From assembly GCF_001854405.1 (NCBI RefSeq), contig NZ_CP017718.1, forward strand, positions 744,001 through 808,000: DNA of 64,000 nt. Reading direction: 5' to 3'. The number at the start of each line of letters is the position of its first letter. Position 1 is the stretch's first letter. Made by a program: the position numbers and the translations under genes. Under the pieces are notes generated by a model that saw nothing but the letters and a program-made list of their open reading frames with translations, was not told where the DNA came from and searched no databases. This document shows positions 49,141 through 55,997 of this stretch, one piece after another. The DNA comes from Hyphomonas sp. Mor2. GTDB taxonomy: Bacteria; Pseudomonadota; Alphaproteobacteria; Caulobacterales; Hyphomonadaceae.

Positions 49141-50010
49141 ATGGTCCGTAATCTCGCACTTGCCACAGTTTCTGTATTCACCTTCGCCGCCTGCGCGACG
49201 TCTGTTGCAGAGGCGCCCGAGCCGACGGAAGTCTCCGCGACCAGTGAAGCGACTGAGGCCGTCGAAATGACCGCTGAACCCGACGTGTTGAAGGCCTGGG
49301 TCGATGCGCGGGCGGGCACGGGCGAGCCCGTGCATTGGGTGTCGACGGGCGGGATCTACGCCTATCCTTCCGGTGAGCAGCTGTTCGGCATGATCGGTTT
49401 TGATAGCTCAACCGTGATCTGGCCCGATGAGCCGGGCGAGAAAGTGGTCCACCTGACTCGCAAGACATTTGCTTACACCGATCCTGAAACCGGAGAGGTG
49501 ATTACCGAATATAATGGTCAGCCGGTGGTGCCGATTGCTTATCCGTACCAGATGATCGAGTACCGCTACGAGAACGGCCGCATCTATGGCGACGTCACGC
49601 AAGGCGTGGGTGATCGCGTTCAGAAGATCATTTCAGAAGATGGCATCGCCGCACGCCAAATTGGCGACACCTGGGCCTTCACGGCGGCAGTGTTTCTGGA
49701 TTTTCCATTGCCGAACGGCGCACAATATGAGGCCTGGGAAAATTATGACTTCTTCATCAACCCTGAAGGCAGCGTCGAAGAACCCCATCAGATGAGCTGG
49801 CAGCGGTATGGCGCGCTTCCAGCTTGGGCTGGCGGAGAGCAAGCGATCTACCACTTGTTGTCGCACCGCGTGGAGTCACAGGACGAGTTTCCACCTGAAT
49901 TGCTGAGCTGGGCACAGGAGAATAAGCCGGAATGGCTCACGCCGCCCATGAGCCTTGAAGAGATCGCAGCTATTCAGGCGGGCGATGAGGCATCCGGCTT
50001 CGGCAATTAG
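49141..50010 (+). CDS. DUF1838-family putative lipoprotein
   Basis: The 289-residue precursor has an N-terminal hydrophobic signal with a probable lipidated Cys18 (SVFTFAACAT). An acidic, Thr/Glu-rich linker precedes the globular DUF1838-type domain (from about residue 50, LKAWVDARAGTGEPVHWVSTGGIYAYPSGEQLFGMIGFDSS...). DUF1838 has no proven function; members are often found near TonB receptors and aromatic or terpene catabolism in Sphingomonads and relatives. The lipobox has Phe at -3, which is less common, so it may instead be a cleaved periplasmic protein. Controlled by family-A operator copy 3. Confidence 0.75.
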   Translation: MVRNLALATVSVFTFAACATSVAEAPEPTEVSATSEATEAVEMTAEPDVLKAWVDARAGTGEPVHWVSTGGIYAYPSGEQLFGMIGFDSSTVIWPDEPGEKVVHLTRKTFAYTDPETGEVITEYNGQPVVPIAYPYQMIEYRYENGRIYGDVTQGVGDRVQKIISEDGIAARQIGDTWAFTAAVFLDFPLPNGAQYEAWENYDFFINPEGSVEEPHQMSWQRYGALPAWAGGEQAIYHLLSHRVESQDEFPPELLSWAQENKPEWLTPPMSLEEIAAIQAGDEASGFGN

Positions 50011-50762
50011 CCGACCGTCGGGTGATCGAGCTCGATCAACTCGTACCAGGTCGACATATAGCCGCCAACGCCGCCTTGGACGAAGATGAAATCGTCCTTG
50101 GTCACCCACATGTCATAGGCGGGGTGCTGGGTGCCGCCCATGCCCGGACCTTCATCATCGACATAACGGAAATGGTAGCAATCGAATGTGCCGGCCTCGA
50201 CCGTGACCGTCTCGTCGCCGACATATTCCAGGCCGATATTGACTTCTGAAACCAGCGGCGGTGTCGCTCCACGATGATCCGGCGAGGGCAGGAACACGCG
50301 AACATTGCGTTTCATCGGCCCGCCGGAGCGATCTATGACGCGGCACATCTGCGCATCGCCGATAATCGGATGCGTGCCAAAGCCGTCAAACGCGCCCTCG
50401 GTTTCGACCCGCTGCGACAGGCGCCCGATGGAGGGGCCATAGCTCTCGCATTCGATCGATCCGGACCGGCCCTCTTCAAGATTGAACTTGAACCAGCCCG
50501 AGCCCATGAATTCGTCGCCAACGGTCAGGCGGACATGGCAGTCCATCGGATTGAAATTCTCATCCGTGGAATAGACGATATCGCGCATCACGGTTGGGTC
50601 AGGCTCATGGATCTCACAATGCGCCCGCACCGTCATCTTGCCGTCGCTGTGATGGGTAATGTTGAAGATCTCGTCGCCGCGCACCTGGTCCAGCATTTCC
50701 GGCTTCTTTGAGGTGTAGCGAATGCGGCCACGAATGCGGCGATGTTTCATCCGGTCAGTCAT
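50007..50762 (-). CDS. Unknown conserved-looking protein, DUF3108-like fold possible
   Basis: The 251-residue cytoplasmic protein (no signal) reads as a beta-rich fold: RRIRGRIRYTSKKPEMLDQVRGDEIFNITHHSDGKMTVRAHCEIHEP and later TVTVEAGTFDCYHFRYVDDEG. The alternating pattern and the VEAGTFDCYHF segment recall DUF3108/DUF6134-type lipocalin-like barrels, but I cannot assign it. It is the last gene of the seven-gene operon that starts at operator copy 4, and it converges on DUF1838, overlapping by four bases. Confidence 0.65.
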   Translation of the reverse strand: MTDRMKHRRIRGRIRYTSKKPEMLDQVRGDEIFNITHHSDGKMTVRAHCEIHEPDPTVMRDIVYSTDENFNPMDCHVRLTVGDEFMGSGWFKFNLEEGRSGSIECESYGPSIGRLSQRVETEGAFDGFGTHPIIGDAQMCRVIDRSGGPMKRNVRVFLPSPDHRGATPPLVSEVNIGLEYVGDETVTVEAGTFDCYHFRYVDDEGPGMGGTQHPAYDMWVTKDDFIFVQGGVGGYMSTWYELIELDHPTVG

Positions 50763-51181
50763 GCATCCACGCCTTTCGAGAGATCATTGGTTGGACCGCC
50801 GGCTGCGCGGTGCGCGATGGCCTCGGCGCTTTCCCAGATCTTGCCGCCAATGTACTGTCCGATCGAATTGGAGAACTCGTTATATGTAATGGTCTCATAC
50901 ATGCCGGAAGTGATGTAAGGATCGCCCTCCATCAGCGCCTTGGCATCGGCGAGATCATCGGCCAGTACCAGGAAGACGGACCCGACCAGCGCTTCACCGC
51001 CTGGCTCACGAATAGGGCCAGCGGTCACATACCGGGTCCAGTATTTCTCAACATGATCCAGATGGCCCTTCAGGTGGGTGGCACGGGGTTCAGCGCTGCC
51101 CGGTCCATCGCGGCAGATGACCAGATAGCAGGTCTTGTCCGGGCGCGGCACGAAAGGCGGGATTTGCGGAAAGTCAGTCAT
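50759..51181 (-). CDS. YciI-like dimeric alpha-beta-barrel protein
   Basis: The 140-residue protein (TCYLVICRDGPGSAEPRATHLKGHLDHVEKYWTRYVTAGPIREPGGEALVGSVFLVLADDLADAKALMEGDPYITSGMYETITYNEFS) matches the YciI fold. The conserved His is in RATHLKGHLDHV and the Asp in MEGDPY. Family members include 5-chloro-hydroxyhydroquinone dehydrochlorinase (TftG) and putative muconolactone-isomerase-like enzymes. It may catalyse a dehydration or isomerisation in the pathway. It overlaps the following gene by four bases. Confidence 0.85.
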   Translation of the reverse strand: MTDFPQIPPFVPRPDKTCYLVICRDGPGSAEPRATHLKGHLDHVEKYWTRYVTAGPIREPGGEALVGSVFLVLADDLADAKALMEGDPYITSGMYETITYNEFSNSIGQYIGGKIWESAEAIAHRAAGGPTNDLSKGVDA

Positions 51182-51192
51182 GACAGGAACTC

Positions 51193-52308
51193 CTATTTCA
51201 GAACGCCACCCTCAACCAACCGATCAATTACGGCTTGTTGTTGGGCGATGGCGTCATTGCGTTCGATCATTTGTGCATCAGGCGTACGATTGGCGGGCGC
51301 GTGATTGGCCTGGCCGTAAGCGCTCGCAAACGCCGTATTGGGCAGGCGTGACAGAGTGTTCGTCATGCCGGTCTTGCGACGGGTATCGCGCAGCGCGCCT
51401 ATGTCGAGCACGGCGTTGGCATTGATTGTCTCGCCCTGATTGGCCTCTGCGAGCGAGCGGCCATACCAATCGAGGACGATAGACATTCCGTCGGTTGAGG
51501 CTGCCGGGACCGGGGTGCCGATGATTCCAGCGCTGTTGGCTGAAACGACATAGGCAATATTCTCAATCGCGCGCGCCTTCTTGGTAATATGTTTCGGGGT
51601 GAGAGTTGGCGCGCCCACTTCGCTGGTCGGATGGCAGAATATCTCCGCGCCCTTGAACGCCTGCATCCGGGCAATCTCCGGATAGAGGATCTCCTCACTC
51701 GCAATCGTGCCGAGCGCGCCGATCTCTGTCTCGGCGACGGGAAACACGGCCTCTTCGCCATAGATGTCGAGATACTGATCCCAGACATCATACGGGCTTG
51801 GCGTGTAGAGTGATATCATCCGTCGATAGCGCAACACCGTGTCGCCATTTGGCGCGTAGATGACGTTGGACTGGAAATAGAGCTCCGGAAAATTCGGGTC
51901 CGTTTCGTAATGGTTGGAGCAGAGATAGATTCCGAATGTTTGCGCCAGGCTGGCCAGCTTGTCCGGAAACGCGCCCTGCATCGGAATGGCGGCCTTGTCC
52001 TGCCATTCCTCCCGGGTCTCGCCGAGCGGGAAACCTGTCATCCAGTATTCGGGCAGCACAACCAGCTTCGTATCATAGCCGTTGAAGCCTTTCAGGAAGC
52101 CCCTGGCCGCACCGATCTGTCCGCGCACGCGATTGATCGCGCGGTCCATGCGGGCGTGCGCATCTTCAATGGAGCTGTCTTGATTGACCGCATCGCAAAC
52201 GGTTTGCAGGGCGAGGGCGGTATAGCGCATGGGCGAAGATCCTTGAGCGAGGGCCGGGGCAGCAATCGCCGCCGCGCCGGTGCTGAGCAGAAATGTGCGG
52301 CGATTCAT
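51193..52308 (-). CDS. Exported nitrilase-fold protein with substituted catalytic residues
   Basis: The 371-residue protein starts at ATG 52308 with a twin-arginine signal (MNRRTFLLSTGAAAIAAPALAQG). The carbon-nitrogen-hydrolase domain follows and is closest in layout to aliphatic amidase/nitrilase types. The first catalytic residue, Glu87 (VVLPEYWMTG), is present. Where AmiE-type enzymes have YRK, this has Y161-R-R163, so the catalytic Lys is Arg. Where the nucleophile Cys should be (C-x-x-x-x-[FY]-P-E) it has S204 in IASEEILYPEIAR. It may be inactive, or use Ser. It overlaps the deacetylase-fold gene by four bases. Confidence 0.82.
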   Translation of the reverse strand: MNRRTFLLSTGAAAIAAPALAQGSSPMRYTALALQTVCDAVNQDSSIEDAHARMDRAINRVRGQIGAARGFLKGFNGYDTKLVVLPEYWMTGFPLGETREEWQDKAAIPMQGAFPDKLASLAQTFGIYLCSNHYETDPNFPELYFQSNVIYAPNGDTVLRYRRMISLYTPSPYDVWDQYLDIYGEEAVFPVAETEIGALGTIASEEILYPEIARMQAFKGAEIFCHPTSEVGAPTLTPKHITKKARAIENIAYVVSANSAGIIGTPVPAASTDGMSIVLDWYGRSLAEANQGETINANAVLDIGALRDTRRKTGMTNTLSRLPNTAFASAYGQANHAPANRTPDAQMIERNDAIAQQQAVIDRLVEGGVLK

Positions 52309-53216
52309 GACATGCCCTCCCGGAAGGCGGTGCAACTGTCCGCTGCCGTCTGAATGGAGAGCCCATCCACTTGGCTGAGCGCGTCGAGGACGTGCCGCAC
52401 AGCCTTGATGCGGAAGGGTTGGCCAAGCACGTAGGGCGTCATGGTGAAGGCAAAGGCGCTGGCGCCTTCCTTGTCATGACTGTCGACGTGATAGTGGGCG
52501 GTTTCGATAATCTGTGCGGCCCATTCTTCCTCGGACTGAGAGCGATCAATGAGCAATTTGAAATCACCCAGCTCGCCATAGTGGGGCAGCGCCCAGATCG
52601 CCCCGGATCTGGTTGTGAAGGGTAATGGGCGTTGATCGGCTTCCCAGTCCAGGCAGGTGCTAAAGCCGGCGGCGGCGAGCAGTTCGAGTGTGCGATAGCT
52701 TTCATTACGCGCCGGGCTCATCCAGGTTGTGGCGTCTGGGAAGGTGGCGCGCGTCTCGTCAATGAGCGCGCACTCGTCCGCCTCACTCAAGCCGTCATGA
52801 TGGATGTGGGCGGTCGATATGCCATGGGCGGCGATCTCGTGTCCGGCGGCGCTGATCGCTTCAATCAGAGGGGGATAGCGTTTCGCCACTTCCGCATTCA
52901 CAGCGAACGTGGCCTGGATGCCGCGGGCCTGAAATTCGCGCATCAGGCGAAAGATCCCGACGCGATTCCCGTAATCGCGCACAGTGAAGTGGCGTAGGTC
53001 CGGGTAGGGCGTTTTCATCGCGCCTGGGTGTTTGAAGGGTACGGCAGGCGGGTTGAGCGGAAAGAACTCAACCGGAACAATGATCGATGCGATCGATCTG
53101 TTGCCGTCTTTCAACGCGATTGGATGGCGGCGATCAGCGGGATCCCAATCGTAATACGAATTGTCGAACCCATGCTGGCGATGAGGATAGATCAGATAGT
53201 CGTCGGGCAGGGGCAT
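52305..53216 (-). CDS. PuuE/NodB-type polysaccharide-deacetylase-fold hydrolase, paralogue 2
   Basis: The 303-residue protein has the CE4-type fold in the PuuE branch: SIASIIVPVEFFPLNPPA, RDYGNRVGIFRLMREFQARGIQATFAVNAEVAKRYPPLIEAISAAGHEIAAHGISTAHIHHDGLSEADE, and SPARNESYRTLELLAAAGFSTCLDWEADQRP. The HEIAAHG segment has the metal-site His spacing. No signal peptide. ATG 53216 overlaps the DinB stop by one base. It is quite unlike the other two paralogues, so it probably acts on a different ring or intermediate. Confidence 0.82.
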   Translation of the reverse strand: MPLPDDYLIYPHRQHGFDNSYYDWDPADRRHPIALKDGNRSIASIIVPVEFFPLNPPAVPFKHPGAMKTPYPDLRHFTVRDYGNRVGIFRLMREFQARGIQATFAVNAEVAKRYPPLIEAISAAGHEIAAHGISTAHIHHDGLSEADECALIDETRATFPDATTWMSPARNESYRTLELLAAAGFSTCLDWEADQRPLPFTTRSGAIWALPHYGELGDFKLLIDRSQSEEEWAAQIIETAHYHVDSHDKEGASAFAFTMTPYVLGQPFRIKAVRHVLDALSQVDGLSIQTAADSCTAFREGMS

Positions 53217-53722
53217 CAGAAATAAGCCTCCGGCATGACTTGCAGATCTGTATCCTGCGGCTTGGCGCCTGCCGCGGTCAACATCGCATGGACCTGACCG
53301 CGATGATGGGTCTGGTGATTGAAGACCTGCATCAGGCACATGGCGCGGTCGCGCCTTTGCTCGGCGCCGGACGTGTCGCGATAGACAAGATCACCGTCGA
53401 TCTGGTCCTGTGTGACTTTATCAACCCAATCGATGAAACGCCTGTCCGCCGTATTGCGCAGAGCGCGCAATTTATCCCAATCCTCGGCCAGAGTGGTCGA
53501 TCCGGCGATGCCTGTGCCAGGGGGCTCCCAGTCGCTGATGCGGCTCATCCAGATCTGATCCGCCCACAGAATATGCGATAGCGTGGCATGGATGGAGCCG
53601 AAGAAACTGCCGCGATCCTGGCGGCGGTCGGCGTCACTCAATGTGTTTGCGGCTTCGTACATGCTGTCATTTTGCCAGCGATTGTGCCGCGCCATACGTT
53701 GGAGGTAGCCGGGTTGGATCAT
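53216..53722 (-). CDS. DinB/YfiT-family metal-dependent helical protein
   Basis: This 168-residue four-helix bundle has the three-His metal site pattern of DinB proteins: His in FFGSIHATLSHILWADQIWMSRI and the pair in MQVFNHQTHHRGQVHAMLTAAG. Known relatives act as thiol transferases or mycothiol/bacillithiol-dependent isomerases (for example maleylpyruvate isomerase). An isomerase or thiol-transfer step in aromatic or ring breakdown fits the context. It is not the E. coli DinB polymerase despite the name. Overlaps both neighbours. Confidence 0.88.
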   Translation of the reverse strand: MIQPGYLQRMARHNRWQNDSMYEAANTLSDADRRQDRGSFFGSIHATLSHILWADQIWMSRISDWEPPGTGIAGSTTLAEDWDKLRALRNTADRRFIDWVDKVTQDQIDGDLVYRDTSGAEQRRDRAMCLMQVFNHQTHHRGQVHAMLTAAGAKPQDTDLQVMPEAYF

Positions 53723-54657
53723 GGCGCAAACCCCGTGCCGCCGGCGGCGACGCCGCGAGTGGCGACATCTTCCAGCGTCTGATCATAATAGCTGTCGCGA
53801 TAGAATTCCGCGATCTCCGCGCCTGTCGTGAACCAGACATCATCGCGGTGCGCGCAGATGTGCTTCAGGGCCTCTTCGAAGACGCGCAAGCGATGCGGCT
53901 GGCTGACCAGATAGGCATGCAGCGGAATGCACATCACCGTGCCGGATTGCTCGCCTTCCTCCAGCAATTGATCGAAATGGCGGATCAACAGGTCCGTATA
54001 GCGCTGGGGGCTCCAGCCCTGGACCGAGTAGGTGATGACGTCATTGACTTCCAGAGAGTAAGGCATCGAGACGAGCTTGCCTGTCCTGGTCTTGATCGGC
54101 TGGGGCTGGTCATCCTGGAACAGGTCGCACGTATACCAGAAGTCATATTCTGCGATGAGGTCGAGCGTCTTCTCAGTATGCGTCAGCGCGGGCGCGAGAT
54201 AACCTCGAATGCGCTTACCGGTCGCTTGTTCGACGGTGCGGATGGAATCCTCCAGCACCGCGCGTTCCTGCGCTTCATCCATGCCATAGGAGTAACGCGT
54301 ATTGTAAATGCCATGGGAGAAGAATTCCCAGTCTCGGGCGTTCACCGCTTCGATGATTTCGGGGTGATGATCGACAAGACCGATCGAGAGTGAAATCGAT
54401 CCCCGCAGGGCATACTTGTCGAACAGATCCATCATCCGCCAGTGGCCGACCGTATTGCCCCAGGTTCGCTGAGAATACGCGACCACGTCGGGATTGCCGC
54501 GCGGCCATCCCGGACGCTTGTCATTGTGCGGTGGCTGGAACTCGTAATACTCGATATTGGGGGCGATCCAGAAGGCCAGTTTCTTGCCGCCCGGCCAGAC
54601 AATTTTTGGACGGCCTTCATATGGCCAGTAATCGTAGAGATTCGGATCCGCGTGCAT
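53719..54657 (-). CDS. PuuE/NodB-type polysaccharide-deacetylase-fold hydrolase, paralogue 3
   Basis: The 312-residue protein is nearest in layout to PuuE-like proteins: RPKIVWPGGKKLAFWIAPNIEYYEF, TWGNTVGHWRMMDLFDKYALRGSISLSIGLVDHHPEIIEAVNARDWEFFSHGIYNTRYSYGMDEAQER, and GTVMCIPLHAYLVSQPHRLRVFEEALKHI. It has no signal peptide. It is coded between DinB and the isochorismatase-fold hydrolase with 4- and 1-base overlaps. A cyclic-amide opener followed by an amidohydrolase is a known logic for imide breakdown; here it is inference. Confidence 0.82.
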   Translation of the reverse strand: MHADPNLYDYWPYEGRPKIVWPGGKKLAFWIAPNIEYYEFQPPHNDKRPGWPRGNPDVVAYSQRTWGNTVGHWRMMDLFDKYALRGSISLSIGLVDHHPEIIEAVNARDWEFFSHGIYNTRYSYGMDEAQERAVLEDSIRTVEQATGKRIRGYLAPALTHTEKTLDLIAEYDFWYTCDLFQDDQPQPIKTRTGKLVSMPYSLEVNDVITYSVQGWSPQRYTDLLIRHFDQLLEEGEQSGTVMCIPLHAYLVSQPHRLRVFEEALKHICAHRDDVWFTTGAEIAEFYRDSYYDQTLEDVATRGVAAGGTGFAP

Positions 54658-55355
54658 CAGCCCTGATACCCCGCAATGGCGTCATGCACCTCGCTGACCG
54701 GGACCACATCGGCATACTTGATCAGCAAGTCCGTCAGGTTCGCAAAATGATAGCTCTCATGCTTGTCCGCAACACATTCGATAGGCACGATGGTGCGATA
54801 GCCGTGGCTCAGACTGTCCACTGCGGTCGCCCGGACACAGCCTGAGGTCGATCCGCCGGTGATGACCAACGTATCGACTTTGTGCCAGGTCAGGAAGCTC
54901 TGCAGCGGCGTTTCGAAGAAAGCCGAGGGCATGCGCTTCGTGTAAACCGCATCCACCGTCTCATCGATCGTGACGCGGTCATCAAATTCGTGGCGGTCGG
55001 ACCCGTATTTGATGTTCTGAAGGCTGTCTGGCGTGTCCGTCCGCGTGCCCCAGACCCCCGCATCAGCGGCATTGTCCATGTACGCGACATGGGTCCAGAC
55101 GACCGGCAAGCCTTTGGCGCGCGCGGCGTTCGAGATGGCATCGATATGCTCCATCTGACGCGGATCGGTGATGTAACTGGTCTTGGGAAACAGGTCGGGG
55201 CGCGTATAGGCCTTTTGCGGATCGACATTGATGATGGCGAGCTTGTCGCCAAAGCCAAACCGGGCGCGGGCAGGATTGGCGCGGACCTCCTCAAAGATTT
55301 CCCGTGCCGTTTTATCGGACGTGACCATAGTCGGTTTGGATAGATCGATCGTCAT
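54657..55355 (-). CDS. Isochorismatase-fold cysteine hydrolase (N-carbamoylsarcosine amidase-like)
   Basis: The 232-residue hydrolase has the complete Asp-Lys-Cys triad: Asp in LAIINVDPQKAYTRP, Lys in AVYTKRMPSAF, and Cys in ITGGSTSGCVRATAVDSLSHGYRTIVPIECVAD. The VWTHVAYMD and GGSTSGCV segments place it with N-carbamoylsarcosine, maleamate and related amidohydrolases. ATG 55355 (MTIDLSKP) is chosen because the longer frame to 55433 runs through the operator and the divergent start. It is the first gene of a seven-gene operon under operator copy 4. Confidence 0.88.
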   Translation of the reverse strand: MTIDLSKPTMVTSDKTAREIFEEVRANPARARFGFGDKLAIINVDPQKAYTRPDLFPKTSYITDPRQMEHIDAISNAARAKGLPVVWTHVAYMDNAADAGVWGTRTDTPDSLQNIKYGSDRHEFDDRVTIDETVDAVYTKRMPSAFFETPLQSFLTWHKVDTLVITGGSTSGCVRATAVDSLSHGYRTIVPIECVADKHESYHFANLTDLLIKYADVVPVSEVHDAIAGYQG

Positions 55356-55385
55356 TTCTTTTCCGCTTGTCTTTGCGCCTATTTC

Positions 55386-55401
55386 AAATGATATATCTTT
55401 T
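55386..55401. promoter_or_regulatory. Family-A operator, copy 4
   Basis: AAATGATATATCTTTT is the exact reverse complement of copies 1 and 2. It lies between the divergent starts of the seven-gene hydrolase operon (55355) and the DUF1330 lipoprotein (55432), so one site can control both. Confidence 0.88.
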
Positions 55402-55431
55402 ATCAGAAGTCCAGACGCCAAGGAGGTTTTC

Positions 55432-55881
55432 ATGAAGGGATTTATCGCAGGGACTCTACTTGGTCTATCTGGCGGGATCGGAATCGCGGCGTGTGTCGGC
55501 TTACAGCCGCAAACTGCAGTCGGCGAGGAAGTGCTCGCGGTACAGGCCGAGCCGCCGGCTTACATGATCGTTCTCGGTGAAGTCTTTGATCGCCCGGCAT
55601 TCATGGAAGGGTATGCCGCGAAGCTTCCCCCCCTCTATGAGCAGTTTGGCGGGCACTATATTGCGATTGGTGGCGGGCCCGGCATCGAAGTGCTGGAGGG
55701 CGATTACGCGCCCCCCAGCTATGTGGTCAGCAAATGGCCAAACGCCCAGGCCGCGCGCGATTTCTGGGCCAGTGAGGGCTATGACGTCTTGCGACGCGCC
55801 CGGATCGATAATGCCTGGGGCGACTTCGATGTCTTGCTGGTCAGCGGCCTTCCTGAAGCGACGCCCGATAAGGCTGAGTGA
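55432..55881 (+). CDS. DUF1330-type lipoprotein
   Basis: The 149-residue precursor has a lipoprotein signal ending GIAA-C21 and a DUF1330-like dimeric alpha-beta-barrel domain (AYMIVLGEVFDRPAFMEGYAAKLPPLYEQFGGHYIAIGGGPGIEVLEGDYAPPSYVVSKWPNAQAARDFWASEGYDVLRRAR). DUF1330 proteins are normally small cytoplasmic proteins; an exported, lipid-anchored form is unusual. A strong aggagg ribosome-binding site precedes the ATG. It is the third alpha-beta-barrel protein of the island with HapK and YciI types. Confidence 0.82.
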   Translation: MKGFIAGTLLGLSGGIGIAACVGLQPQTAVGEEVLAVQAEPPAYMIVLGEVFDRPAFMEGYAAKLPPLYEQFGGHYIAIGGGPGIEVLEGDYAPPSYVVSKWPNAQAARDFWASEGYDVLRRARIDNAWGDFDVLLVSGLPEATPDKAE

Positions 55882-55902
55882 CAAAATTATCACAGCCCTC
55901 AA

Positions 55903-55920
55903 TCAAATGACCGGACAAAT
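55903..55920. promoter_or_regulatory. Degenerate family-B operator half-site upstream of the TonB receptor
   Basis: The right half GGACAAAT (55913-55920) is identical to the strong family-B operators, and CCGG gives the same centre, but the left arm (AATCAAATGA) matches poorly. It sits just upstream of family-A copy 5. It could allow cross-control by the second regulator, or be a relic. Confidence 0.4.
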
Positions 55921-55935
55921 CTCGCCATCTTCTCG

Positions 55936-55951
55936 AAATGGTATATCATTT
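55936..55951. promoter_or_regulatory. Family-A operator, copy 5
   Basis: AAATGGTATATCATTT has perfect AAAT/ATTT arms and one substitution (G for A) in the GATATATC core. It lies 47 bases ahead of the TonB-dependent receptor start, in the only intergenic region of that operon. Confidence 0.8.
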
Positions 55952-55997
55952 AAATAGGGACATCCGGCCCGGACCGAAATTTGAGGAGATCTCGGCA

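Noticed and set aside
51955-51972. TTGTCCGG in the nitrilase-fold gene as a family-B half-site
   Set aside because: Half-site only, in coding DNA, with no symmetric partner.
53216-53722. DinB-family gene as SOS DNA polymerase IV
   Set aside because: The protein is a small helical metal-binding DinB/YfiT type with His residues and not a Y-family polymerase.
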